Shown here: one piece after another, positions 44,535 through 54,662 of the stretch
Layout: each line of letters begins with the position of its first letter
Position numbering within the stretch: the stretch's first letter is position 1
Assembly: GCA_011037195.1 (NCBI GenBank)
Contig: JAAEAF010002306.1
Coordinates: forward strand, 1 to 64,000
Reading direction: 5' to 3'
DNA: 64,000 nt
Origin: Triatoma infestans
Taxonomy: Eukaryota > Arthropoda > Insecta > Hemiptera > Reduviidae
Notes under the pieces: model-generated
Seen by the model: only the letters and a program-made list of their open reading frames with translations
Told to the model about the DNA's origin: nothing
Database searches by the model: none
Translations under genes and position numbers: made by a program

Positions 44535-45635
44535 AAAACCTGGCGTGAAACACTCACACAACTTTCGGTTACTCCAGTTCTCAAAATTATAATTGTAGTT
44601 AGTGTATCAAATTTAATAAAATTGTCGAAAACTGTTCAGTAAAAGAGCACTTCCGGCTTACTAATTTTCTTGAAACTCGGAATTTTTGGCCATCTATTTA
44701 CAGTAAACCCCTGCTAATCCGGCATAGTCCGATAGTCTAGCACTTTCAATAATCTGGCACGTCTAAATCCTGTTTTCCGCTATTCTCGTACGATGGTAAT
44801 CCGGCACTTTCAGAAATTCGGCATTTCAGTAATCCGGCACCTTAAAATACCCAGAGATGCCGGATTAGCGGAAGTTTACTGTATTTCTAATTAATTTTGT
44901 TTGAATGATAGAATTGTATAATCAACTATGATAGCACTTTAGAGAAAATCATAACCCTACTCCTCCCCAAAAAGTGCGCTTAAATTAATTTTTCTAGAGA
45001 AATGTTTTAAATAAAAGTTGTAGATCATTGTATGTTTAGTTTATTTAGGAAGTTTCAAGAAAATCGCGAAAAAGTGAAAAAAATCATTTAGTAAAGTGGT
45101 AAAGTAAACGCACTTCCGGTTATACGATTTTTTTGAAACTCCGAATTTCAGCAACATATTCGATTCTAATTAACATTATTTAGATGATAGAATTGGTTTA
45201 TAAAGAAATAGCATTAGATGAAAACCTACCCCACCCCTCCCCCATTACTGCCCTTAAATGAATTTTCCCAGAGAAATATTTCAAATAAAAGTTGTAGCAC
45301 TTAGTATGTGTGGTTGATATACTAAATTTGAAGAAAATCATTTTTCCATTTTTGAGAAAAACGCAAAAAAGTAAGAAAAAAAAAAGGGTACTTCCGGTTA
45401 AGGAATTTTTACAGATGACCCACTGACAGATGGCATGGTGATACCTAAACGGAATATCAAGTTTCAACTTTCTACGGTTTTTCATTTTTGAGCTATGCTG
45501 TTCACATACACACACAGACGATTTGCTAAAAACCACTTTTTTGGACTCAAAACGGATATTTCTGGTGAAAACTCGATATCGAAAATTTGACACGATTACA
45601 ATCCTTCCTGCTTACTAGGAGTAAGAGAAATTAAA
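44535..45635 (+). repeat. F1 full-length copy carrying a pogo-like MITE
   Basis: Starts GGCGTGAAACACTCACACAA and ends CTTACTAGGAGTAAGAGAAA. CACTTCCGG motifs at about 44648, 45110 and 45388: after removing the 184 bp due to the MITE, spacings are about 276 and 278 bp, showing three internal units. A short CA tract lies near 45506. It is one of the two longest copies in the window. Confidence 0.85.
44701..44882 (+). mobile_element. Pogo/Tigger-like MITE, TA target
   Basis: 182 bp with 24-bp terminal inverted repeats (CAGTAAACCCCTGCTAATCC... and the complement of its end, about 21 of 24 matching) between TA dinucleotides at 44699-44700 and 44883-44884. The related F1 at 60250 gives the empty site (CTATTTATTTCTAATTAA). 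Internal AATCCGGCAC repeats. CAGT-start ends with AATCCGGC are typical of pogo/Tigger families. No transposase. Confidence 0.9.
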
Positions 45636-46016
45636 AATGATTTCGCGAATTGAATGAATGTATGTAATAAATTTGTCAGAATATACAATGCTTTTTATTT
45701 TTCAATTTTCCTCGAAATCTCTTTTAAGCGCCATTTCCCTTTTCCCCTTGGTTTTATTCCCGCCACTGCTAATTGAAATATTTTTTCGAGAACATGGATT
45801 TGAGGCTAGTTGGGGAGATGAACTTTTTCTCTGAATTCATTTCGTATTAATTATTGTATATGTTTTATAGACCTAAGCTATCATGAATTAGGAAGAATAT
45901 CATCATGAATATTAGGGATATATTGCATACTTCTTTCATATAAATAAATGAATTATAATTAAAACTATAAAAAAAAAATAATAATAATAATTTTATAAGA
46001 ATTAACAGTAAAAGTA

Positions 46017-46232
46017 CTACATGATACAGATGACGGAGGGTGATTTACAAATGAATATTAGGCTCAAAATGATTTTATTAATGCAAGGAATGTCACAATC
46101 AGGATATCCACACTCCTTCTCGTCGACTGGTTCGATGAAGTAAGAGGGGAAGCGTGGGATCATGTATATAACCGAATGCTCCACCTTATCTTGCTGGATT
46201 TTGGTACTGTGTTGGATCCGCGAACGTGCCAT
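46017..46232 (-). CDS. Unrecognised 71-codon open frame, less AT-rich than surroundings
   Basis: On the minus strand, ATG at 46232 starts MARSRIQHSTKIQQDKVEHS, then MIPRFPSYFIEPVDEKECGY and a Cys-containing PDCDIPC segment, ending with a hydrophobic tail and stop at 46017. The part 46080-46232 is visibly richer in G and C than the flanking AT-rich DNA, so it may be an exon or a gene fragment. I do not recognise a family. No splice sites or promoter were established. A gypsy solo LTR sits 56 bp upstream of the ATG. It could also be a chance frame or an unrecognised transposon protein. Confidence 0.25.
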   Translation of the reverse strand: MARSRIQHSTKIQQDKVEHSVIYMIPRFPSYFIEPVDEKECGYPDCDIPCINKIILSLIFICKSPSVICIM

Positions 46233-46287
46233 CTCAGTTTGTGGAGACAAAAGATCGAGGAGAAAACAGTTTTAGCGGCGCTGATAA

Positions 46288-47117
46288 TGTAAGGTGATAA
46301 CAAGAAGGAGTGATAACAGAAGGAAAATATATAATTTTTAATTATAAAAATTATAACTAGTGGTGCCAGCCAGACGCTATTATTCAATACAAGAGCCGCG
46401 GTCAGTGCACGGTCAAAGGGACCACCAAGGACAACCGCCAAAGACACACTGCCTTCAAAAGTGTCATTATACGGTCAGTACACAGAAGCCGCCTGGCCAA
46501 TATACATGGATAACCAAAACTCAAAAGACCGACCACCTGGCTACAGTCCTTTGATAACTGCCATCACCTATTGCCACACCTGTTTGCCGACCTATTCAAG
46601 ACCTAGGGTCAACACATGGCAATAAACAAACACTCAAAAGACCGACCACCTGGCTACAGTCTTTTGATAACTGCCAACACCTGTTGCCAGGCCTATTCAA
46701 GACCTAGGGTCAACACACAGCAAGAGATGTTTTAGTGTGACCCGTAATTACAGACTTGTCAATATAAAGTCTCTCTACAGGAAGTGGGGAGGATTATTCT
46801 TCAGTATTTTATCAGCGTAACATCAAGATTCTACCAGTGACATAATTCATACATCGGAGCGCGTCCCCTATCTAAGTATTTAAACATATATTTATTTATC
46901 ATCATTATAGTTGTGCATTCTAGTTACAATTTAAATAATTTTAAATTAATTGTAGTTTATCTTTTCAAACGTTTAAATTATTGTTAAAATATACATATAT
47001 ATCTATTTTCGTAAATTAGTAATTCATATTCCGAGTAACAACTCTCTAAAAATCTCTAACTAACTCCCAACTATTCATCGCATCATAACCTTCACCAAGA
47101 CATCTGAACCCATTACA
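46288..47117 (+). mobile_element. Solo LTR of gypsy-type family LTR-G
   Basis: 830 bp starting TGTAAGGTGATAAC and ending CCCATTACA (TGTAA...TTACA), flanked by ATAA at 46284-46287 and 47118-47121, a 4-bp TSD. Homologous to the 5' LTR at 6041-6904 (shared TTATAACTAGTGG and CAAGACATCTGAAC). An internal ~90-bp duplication (AAACACTCAAAAGACCGACC at 46629 and its near copy at 46515) is visible. No internal genes, so it is a solo LTR left by recombination. Confidence 0.85.
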
Positions 47118-47279
47118 ATAACCACAGCTGTCGATGCGCCGATCCAAAAAAAAAATTTTTGTAAATTGAAAATGACAGAATCTTTGTTTCAACTCAGATT
47201 TTTGATTTTAAATTAGTTTCTTGTCTCATATGATTCTTTTATGAAATAAACATAAAAGCAGAAAACATCTCTTTTTCTT

Positions 47280-48145
47280 TTTAGAAAATAAATCTGGTGT
47301 GCAACACTCACACGACTTTCTCTTACTTTTTATAATACAACTGAATCTTTAAACTCAAATTCTACGGATTTGTCCTAACATTAATATAGATCTGGTGGGG
47401 GGATAATTGTGAACCTACTTACTAATCTTGGCAGGTAGAGAAGTGATGATTACATTATGGCCCAGTTGAGGCGCTCTAAAAACACCCTGAACCAACTACA
47501 TATAAAACTTGAAATTAACGCCTTAAATTCTTTAATTATCTAAAATAAGTTATTTATTTATTTTTTTTTAATTTTTCAAATAAAAATTTTACGCTTTTAC
47601 CCCCTATACTCAAAGAAAATCACACTTCCGGTTAACTGAATTTTCCTCAAATTTGGAATTCTATCCATGGTTACAATATGCATTAATATGACGTAAGAAG
47701 GATAAACCATATATTATACTGAATTAGTACTTTAGAGAGAAAGTTAACGCTAGTTTTCCCCCAGAACCTCAAAAAAAAAAAATCAATTTTCCCAGCAAAA
47801 TGTTTCAAATAAAAGGAAATTTATGTGTGAGATAGTACAAGAAGTTAAAAGAAAAATCGTTGGGCTTGTTATCGAGAGAAAATCATGAAAAAGTAAAAAA
47901 AAAAAAAACAAAAAAAAAAACCCTGGTGTATAATAATAACTAAATGGAATACCAAGTTTTAGCGATTTTTCGATTTTGAGATATTCTATTAAATATATAT
48001 ATATTGCAGACCAACACACACATACACACATTCCATTCGCTAAAAACATTTTTTTTTTTTTTGTATTCAGGGGACCCCTAAACATGTATTTCCGATAAAA
48101 ATTCAATTACAAAAATCTTGCAAGAACACATACGAGTAAGAGAAT
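47280..48145 (+). repeat. F1-related copy, diverged subfamily
   Basis: Begins AAATCTGGTGTGCAACACTC and CGACTTTCTCTTAC and ends ACGAGTAAGAGAATGTAAAA. Inner blocks CACTTCCGGTTAACTG (47622) and AACATGTATTTCCGATAAAA (48078) match F1, but the first 300 bp match the fragment at 18440 better. Confidence 0.7.
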
Positions 48146-48654
48146 GTAAAAAATGATGTTTAGGCTGTCTGATTTCGGATCTTTGTAATATTTTTTTTTT
48201 TTTTCTTGTGTGTATGTTTTAATGAATAACATCATTTCAAGTTCAAATTTGATCAAATATGCAATAAAACAAGATACAAACAATAAATTAAAGCACATCT
48301 TTTTTTCCCCCCTTTTTAAAAAAAAAAAAAAATGAAAAAGATATAAGATTGGAAATTGGAATTGATTGTGTGAAAGAAAGATCGCTGCCTTGCCCTCGTC
48401 CACTGATAAACTGATTGTCACATTTTGTAACTTAAGCAAGTAAAAAATCCGTTAATCAAGATTGGGAAAAAAACAGAACAATTGGAAAAAGTTGGAGATA
48501 AGATTAAAAAAAAAAAAAACTTTTTTTAAACATCTGATAGCGCTTTGTTTTATAAACTTTTACTGTTGAAAAAGAAGGTATCGTAAAGAAGTCCTTTTTA
48601 ACATCTTGAACTTGGCATTATTGCCAACGTAATTTAGACAAAAAAAAATAATAA
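48146..48654. other. AT-rich stretch, nothing recognised
   Basis: Several poly-A/T runs; no coding or repeat call. Confidence 0.4.
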
Positions 48655-49725
48655 TAATCTGATGTGAAAAGCTCACATAGCTTTCCTTTACTTCAATTTA
48701 CATTGTTGGAATATTTAGTTAAGGTACGAAAAAATTAACTATAATAAAATGTCACTTTTGAGTGAAGTTTGATCACCCAGTTCTCCCCCACACCCCAACA
48801 TGTCTAGAATCAATTAGCCAAGCTTATATAGAATAGTAGAACAACGAAACAAACAAAAAATCGTTCAGCAAAAAAAATCGCGATTGCTTTTTACTCCAAA
48901 CTTCTACTTCAAACTCAGAATGTTCGCAAAATATTTTTGTTATTAATAAGTACCTATATAGCAGCGCCCGCTCTAACAGTTATGTCGCCTCAGACAAAAA
49001 GACAAATTGCCGCCCCTTACGAATACATATATATTTTTTTATGCAATGTTGAAGCAGCGCTCTGCTCGCATGCTAAGGCTATTCTGTTCAGAGAAGTATT
49101 TGCATGTGCAAACAAAATCAAGCATCGTCTTTTACAAATTCTGCGTTAATTTTTTAATAATAGTGTAAATATTTTCTAGCTTTTAGACATAAACAATATA
49201 AATACGCTGTGCACTGTACATTTTTAGCGAACGAAAAAAATCGTTATGTGAAATTTCCTATTAATTGAGTATTAAATACAACAATATTTTTTTCTCACAT
49301 TTACAACCAAAATGGCGCCCTTATTGTGGCCCCGGACAAATGTCCGCGTTGCCCGCCCCTAGAGTGGGCGCTGTATATAGATGTTAGAATCGTGTAATAC
49401 ATTGAAATGGCACTTTAGCGGTAAGGCTAACTTTAGGGTGGGAGGGTAACTCTCTCTCACTAACACTTTAAAATGAATTATAGTGCAAAAATAAATTTGA
49501 TAAATCTACAAATTTGTAAGTAATATACAAAGTTGATAGAAATCCGTTTTCTGAGTAATGAAAAACTGAAAAATCCATTCAGTGAAGTGGTACTTTTTCA
49601 GGTTTACCTATTTTTACCAAATCCTTAGTATCGAGTCCCCTGGTAACATTTAAACGAAATATCAAGTTTAATCTTTCCGAGATTTTCCATCACAAATTCC
49701 ATAGAAAAATAGGCTGACAAACAGA
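48655..49725 (+). repeat. F1-related copy carrying a hAT-like MITE
   Basis: Starts AATCTGATGTGAAAAGCTCA with a hairpin ATGTGA/TCACAT, in which both sides differ from the standard GTGTGA/TCACAC. It continues TTTAGCGGTAAGGCTAAC, then GTGGTACTTTTTCAGGTTTA and ATCAAGTTTAATCTTTC. The MITE at 48962-49373 interrupts it. The 3' end is lost near the TA tract at 49728. Confidence 0.65.
48962..49373 (+). mobile_element. hAT-like MITE
   Basis: 412 bp with ends CAGCGCCCGCTCTA and TAGAGTGGGCGCTG (13/14 inverted match), flanked by TATATAG at 48955-48961 and 49374-49380. hAT elements normally duplicate 8 bp, so one TSD base may have changed. TTGCCGCCCC near one end and TTGCCCGCCCC near the other are typical of hAT MITEs. 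No transposase; a 70-codon frame within is not a transposase. Confidence 0.75.
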
Positions 49726-49727
49726 TA

Positions 49728-50044
49728 TATATATATATATATATATATTGTGCGTATGAGTGAGGTAAGCGCCCCTTCAAAGTGCTATTAGTGTGGGTGT
49801 TGCGGTTAGTCAGTCAGTCACTCTCTGCAGGCCGGCTGTTTCAGTTGTAGGAAATGTATTAAAAGCTGTAATGTATAGAAGTATTTTAATCAGTTGTTAA
49901 TAGCATATATAAAGAAAACCCTTGTTATTTTCTGAACTTGTGTACATTTTTTCAAATATAATCCATAAAAGTAGAATTACTGTGAATTTATGTGTTATCC
50001 TAATGCTTTCCATATAATCCTCCATACATGTGTATATAAATAAA
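49728..50044. other. TA tract and unassigned stretch
   Basis: A TA microsatellite (49728-49748) is followed by GTGCGTATGAGTGAGG text with some LTR flavour (short CAGTCAGTCAG run) but no paired copy or TSD. Confidence 0.4.
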
Positions 50045-50260
50045 GTGTCCACTAATGCCTACTTTTCCAGGCGAGCTTACCACTCACCAATGAGGTGTGA
50101 TAGATAGAGACGGGATAGCAAACATACTTTTATCATATATTACTCTTAATAATACATCCACTGAAATCCAGGGCCAATACCGGAATCAAACCCAATACCA
50201 GAATCCATCTTTGCTTGGCGATCCACGCCATTGACCACCTCGATATGTCATGGACTATAT
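50045..50260 (-). mobile_element. tRNA-derived SINE, second head type
   Basis: On the minus strand, an A box GAGGTGGTCAATGGCGTGG (about 50240) and a B box GGGTTTGATTCCGG (about 50190) are spaced as in tRNA genes. The body continues to about 50045 with GAGCTTACCACTCACC (plus strand). It differs from the S1-S3 head and the array at 30301. The limits are approximate. Confidence 0.5.
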
Positions 50261-50415
50261 CATAATAGTATAAAACATACACAGCGGTGCCAAGCGTTCC
50301 GTTTCGTGCGGCGTTTTTAAAACAGCGTCGGTAGGTGATTGATGTGTGATGTGATGAATCGAGTCGGTTTAACTTATCCGAAGTCACCCGAAGGGTGTAA
50401 GTGTTCAGATGGCTC

Positions 50416-51311
50416 CCCGTATATGTTCTGGGGCAGAATTGGCCTATGGTATTCCCTGCCTGTCGTAGAAGGCGACTAAAAGGGGGAATATGCACTGGAC
50501 ATTTTAATCTGGTGCATACATTAAAATCACACTACGGAGAAGTCATATCTTCTAATAAGGTATGTACTGTTCTTTGTGCGGACAATAAAATCTAGTTGCA
50601 ACTTCTTATCCGCTTGCATCTAGAGACATTATGGCGTTGGTCCAGGTTGGGGATTCCCTCCCCCAACCCATCCTGATCCTTTATCCTTGCAGTGTTGCCT
50701 GCAAGTATCTTGGGTTACTGAAATCCGTATACTTAAGGCAATGGACAGGAATCAGTACACGGACTCTCCAACCTGTTATGGAATCCATGAGGCGTGCGGT
50801 AAGTCACGCTAGCTCGTTAGAGTTGAAATACTGAACTAGGGCGCAAGCTTCTTTCCGAGCCAATTGATTGCAATTGAGGTAGGATTCGTAATGGTCGTGG
50901 TTTAATCAGCAGCTCCAAGGACTGCGGTCATGAGTTGAGCGGGGGAGACTCGCTATATAAAATAAACCCGGGCGCCAGCCCATAGCTGGAAGCGCATTTG
51001 CTGTGTGTGTGCGGTTTACCAGAGCCTGCTAGAGAGTGCCTTCTCTAGCTTCTGGTAGTGGAGTGTGACCACGTTGTGGGATCACTCTGCTCGCTGGTTG
51101 AGCGGATCTCAACTGCCCTTAAATGGGTCAAGCGGGGGAGTGCTTCGGCACTTCTGCTATGTAACACTAAACGATCTTCCATAGTGGTGATATCCTCCTC
51201 TTGTTAAACGATCCCGTTGCTTGCAACGGGGGGCCGGAAAGCCGAATGGGTAGGTACGGTCTAAAAAGATCCCGCAGAGTACGATTGGAAACGGGGTTGC
51301 ACGGGGGAGAA
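50416..51311 (+). mobile_element. Unclassified element X, 896-bp copy
   Basis: Flanked by perfect TGTTCAGATGGCTC at 50402-50415 and 51312-51325 (14 bp). Starts CCCGTATATGTTCTGGGGCA, contains CTGCCTGTCGTAGAAGGCGA and GATCCCGTTGCTTGCAACGG, and ends CACGGGGGAGAA. It is homologous to 16272-16991 in opposite orientation. GC content is clearly higher than the surroundings. No long frame, no tRNA boxes, no poly-A. The short ends CCCGT and ACGGG are inverted. Confidence 0.8.
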
Positions 51312-51426
51312 TGTTCAGATGGCTCTGTTAGACATGGGCGTTTGTTGACTTGTTTTTTTTAGAAATGGTTGGAAAAAAAATTGATGCAGAAAAACTATGA
51401 AACGAAAGTAGAAAATCGACCGGCAC

Positions 51427-51740
51427 TTAGGGATATGAGGAAAAAGTATCCTTCTTTGTTAGCTTTTCTTGGTGAATTGTGAGTAACTCATCAAAAGTAC
51501 TTCGCGACATCCTTGTAAAGTTGAAAAAATTTTCATTCTTTCTTTGTACTTCAACAAACAACCTATGAAAATGCCATTTTTGTTGCCTTTCTTGATGATT
51601 AGATGTATCCACATTCTTCATTTTAGTTTTTTTTTTATAAATTTTCCAATGCAAATACAATACTGCAAATACCCACGTCGTCCATACTGCAAACCGCATC
51701 GATACCGCACCGCATCGATCGCTTAATAAAATAGCTTAAT
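51427..51740 (-). pseudogene. PIF/Harbinger transposase N-terminal fragment
   Basis: The minus-strand frame (51699-51427, about 90 codons) contains HFHRLFVEVQRKNENFFNFT and RMSRSTFDELLTIHQEKLTK. The FFNFTRMS-x-STFDELL motif precedes the DDE nuclease domain in Harbinger/HARBI1-type transposases. The frame runs out after KKDTFSSYP; the usual continuation (Arg-rich and the DDE core) is missing, so it is a 5' fragment. Terminal inverted repeats were not found. Confidence 0.72.
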
Positions 51741-51884
51741 GTGGTTTGTCAGAATGTACCGATTCGTGAAACGCTTCGGTTAAAACCGCCGTGTCTGACT
51801 TTACCCTTAAGAGAAAGTAATAGAAAATAATTAGTATTTTAGATTTTAACTTTATCTTATTATTAGTAAGCGGAGGTACTGTAA

Positions 51885-52045
51885 TCGTGTCAAACTTTCT
51901 ATAGTCGAGTATTCACCGGAAATATCCATTTTGAGGTCCCCTTAGTCCAGAAAAGTGAGTTTTTTTTTACAATTGGTCTCTGTGGGTGGTGTTTTGTGTG
52001 CACGCTAATCCCTCATTAAGAAAAAAAAAATCTGGTGTAAAACAC
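51885..52045 (-). repeat. F1 3'-end fragment, minus strand, plus adjacent 5'-end fragment
   Basis: GAGTATTCACCGGAAATATC and GAGGTCCCCTTAGTCC match the F1 3' end on minus; AAAATCTGGTGTAAAACACT at 52028 is an F1 start on plus. Two F1 pieces abut in opposite orientation. Confidence 0.6.
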
Positions 52046-52758
52046 TCGAAATAGATGGCCGAAATACTCCCACCGCCTATATTTATGTTAAAGCAACTAG
52101 ACAAAAAAATGTTCTAGTCCAAAAGAAAATGAGTCAGTTCTTTTAATTATTATATTAACTGCAGAAAGACAAAGTCCTTTTACAGAATAAGGGAAAGGAA
52201 TAATCTGCATTTTAACTTATATTACTTTATTATGATACTGTTTTACTAAAAATTAAAAACACAATTACTCTTATTAGTTTAATAGAAACTGTTTTTTTTA
52301 CAATTTGTAATTCTTCACTCTCCAGAATGATCAGCAAATCACTGCTTCTAATAGTTTAAATTATTTTTCTACACAAATATAAATTATTTTAGTTAATACA
52401 CTTTTCAAGATTGATTTCTTATTTAACGAAAGAAATAGTAATCTCTATTTACTTAGAAGAAAAAGTGGCCAACTAAAATAAATGGGACAAATAGATGAGA
52501 GATACAGCGAAAGCCGAAAACAGGAATAAGAGTGGAAGGGGGAGTAAAAAAAAAAATATATATATATATATAGAGACAAATGTAACATATGTCTTTATGT
52601 GCCAAAAAAGGACATAACATCGAGTTGAGTTAATGGAACTTCCTGCCACAATCATGTTTCACGTCCTTTTAATCAATCCCCTAGCGAGATCCTTACCGCA
52701 CCATATAATGCTTCCCAAGTGGATAATACTACCCACGTTATTCTTCCTGCCCCAAGTA

Positions 52759-52792
<34 letters not shown>

Positions 52793-52984
52793 CGTGAGTG
52801 AGAGGGGGAAAGAGTGAGAGAGCATTTTTTTTCGTATATATGGAATTAGTTATATAAAAGGTCGATCAATTGTAAGTTGTATATATAAAGATCTACATCA
52901 TACAATGCTTGTAACTAACAGTGCACAAATATGTTCACTAAGTATAATGTGATGTAAGGTAAAATCCTTTTCCTAGCAGAGAAA
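52046..52984. other. AT-rich stretch with microsatellites
   Basis: TA runs at 52557-52571 and 52758-52774, the latter followed by GA repeats. No gene seen. Confidence 0.45.
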
Positions 52985-53230
52985 CCCCCTCTCTATGGCG
53001 CAACAGCCCGTGAAGGCGAGTGTATTGAGAGGCGAGGTGGTAAGCATGCCGTGATTCCCTCGCCGTTTAGTTCCAACCTTTGCTACCTGGATGCGCTACC
53101 AACTGTAGCTTTTTCCACTTTTTCTCACGATGCTGCATCAACCCCGACTTTGCCCTTAAGAGAATTGAACCCCGAATTCTCGCACCAAAAGGCGAGTGCT
53201 CTGGCCACTAGACCAGCACGTGAGAACATC
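52985..53230 (-). mobile_element. tRNA-derived SINE, third head type
   Basis: The minus-strand head at 53227-53155 reads GCTGGTCTAGTGGCCAGAGC (A box), an anticodon-like arm CTCGC-CTTTTGGT-GCGAG with a 5-bp stem, and GGGGTTCAATTCTC (B box). The body follows to about 52985. An anticodon stem that still pairs makes this the most tRNA-like head in the window, close to a Lys/Gln-type tRNA; the loop is one base too long for a functional tRNA. Confidence 0.62.
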
Positions 53231-53248
53231 AGAGAAACCCTTGCTAAA

Positions 53249-53290
53249 ACAAAATCTGGTGTAAAACACTTATGTGACTTTCTTCTTCTT
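53249..53290 (+). repeat. F1 5'-end fragment
   Basis: AAATCTGGTGTAAAACACTT and ATGTGACTTTCTTCTTCTTC is a degenerate F1 start next to the SINE. Confidence 0.5.
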
Positions 53291-53930
53291 CTGCATCCAC
53301 CTAGGCAGGTATGAGGTTTCCCTCTATACAACTTGGCCCATTCATTCCAGTTCAAACCCAAATGATTTTTTGATGCTCCATTCTGAGTTCGTTTTTCTGT
53401 AAGCATCTACTAATTCTGATCTTCCTTTTAAACTTCGGTCTACAGCTTCCTCTACTTTCTTCCATCTTAATTTTATAGATTAATCTAAAAAGGTTTTCGT
53501 TGGGTTCATTCGCAGCAGCTGGTCAAATCACGTTAGACTATTGAATACAAACCTCAGCAGGTTTGACATCTAAGTTTCTTCTTATGGTGATCTTCCTAAT
53601 GCAGTCCCATGGTATCTTTCTTTCCATCTTCTTCTGATATTGTATCTGTGGAAGAATGGATATCACCACTTAACTGATCGACAGATCATTTATGCTCCCA
53701 GGATTCCAATCATAAATGAATATAGGAAGGTATGTCGACTTATGGACAGATATCTTTGTCACATTCGACATTTATCGTTAAGAAAACCTTCTTTAACGGC
53801 AATAAATAAACGTGCTCTACATCAAATCTTTCACTAATTTCTAATCAATGAAGTCATCCTCGCTCAAGTAAATTCCAAGATATTTAAAATAGATCAACTG
53901 TTCTACACTCTTGCCTCAGAACATTAGTGT
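53291..53930. other. Possible decayed LINE, not assigned
   Basis: The minus strand gives short pieces such as KKVEEAVDRSLKGRSELVDA (about 53460-53400) that look like a retroelement C-terminus, in two frames with stops. I cannot name a clade. Confidence 0.3.
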
Positions 53931-53938
53931 TCTCAACA

Positions 53939-53963
53939 CTCCGTGTGGTTTCCCCACACGGAG
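53939..53963. other. Perfect 10-bp hairpin
   Basis: CTCCGTGTGG and CCACACGGAG around a short TTTC-type loop. It lies 50 bp before the ribozyme-like motif at 54014 and may belong to the same element. Confidence 0.7.
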
Positions 53964-54013
53964 CTACTCCCTTTCTTTACCAAGGTCCATTGCCTTATTG
54001 GCTTTAATGGTGT

Positions 54014-54059
54014 AAGACCCTGAAGAGGCTCACTGAAATATGGGCGAAACTTTGGTTTC
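54014..54059 (+). other. Hammerhead-ribozyme-like motif with pairing stems I and II
   Basis: AAGACC (stem I), CTGAAGA (core), GCTCA...TGGGC (stem II, one G-U pair), GAAA, a minimal stem III (A-CT-T), then GGTTTC closing stem I. This is the order of a type with a tiny stem III, as known from Penelope-like elements and newt satellite. It is a hand-folded match; activity is unknown. Confidence 0.4.
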
Positions 54060-54451
54060 TAGCAAACCACTTTTTTTTTTGAAAATGGCTACGGAAATCT
54101 AAAAGATCATGGTTTAAGTTATCATTAAATTATTTATAATTTGGTTATTATTTCTGTTATAACGAATTTTCTTTGACAAAATATGATTTTACGGGCGGAT
54201 AGGTCAGGATACTTTGAAAAAACTTTACTATATGTTTTGTTGCTCAGGGCTAAATGTAAAGAAGACAATTATTTTACAGTGGAAAAAACGACAATGAAAT
54301 AATTAACTTACTATCTTATGCTAAAAACTGAGTAAAGTAATTTTTTTCTAGCTAGAGAATATGTGGGCAAAAATGTAAAAATTTTTTCAATCTTCCCTGA
54401 TTAACCTCCAATAAAAAGAAGCATATTGTAGTATCAAAATTTTGGTTTAGA

Positions 54452-54662
54452 AAAGGAATTAGTTCAATGGTAGTGTTCTGAATACCCACGTGGAGGTCCA
54501 GGTTTCGAATCCAGCAGCTCTGCGCTTAGATTTTCTCTTTTTGGAAGGCTCAATAGCTCACTACGTGGTAATGGACAGTATTGTCTGTAACGAGAGAACA
54601 TGGCACGGAGGACGGCAGATGCAATGTGAGAAGCCGGCCACAATAGATCTTTCAGGTCCGTA
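54452..54662 (+). mobile_element. tRNA-derived SINE (copy S4)
   Basis: Head GGAATTAGTTCAATGGTAGT (A box), B box AGGTTTCGAATCC at about 54510, body with ATGGACAGTATTGTCTGTAA and tail CACAATAGATCTTTCAGGTC, the same tail as S1. The upstream non-tRNA block of S1/S2 is absent, so the tRNA-headed form exists on its own. Confidence 0.75.

Noticed and set aside
46629..46720. Possible CRISPR-like direct repeats
   Set aside because: Only two copies of one block inside a gypsy LTR; eukaryotic context; no spacer pattern.
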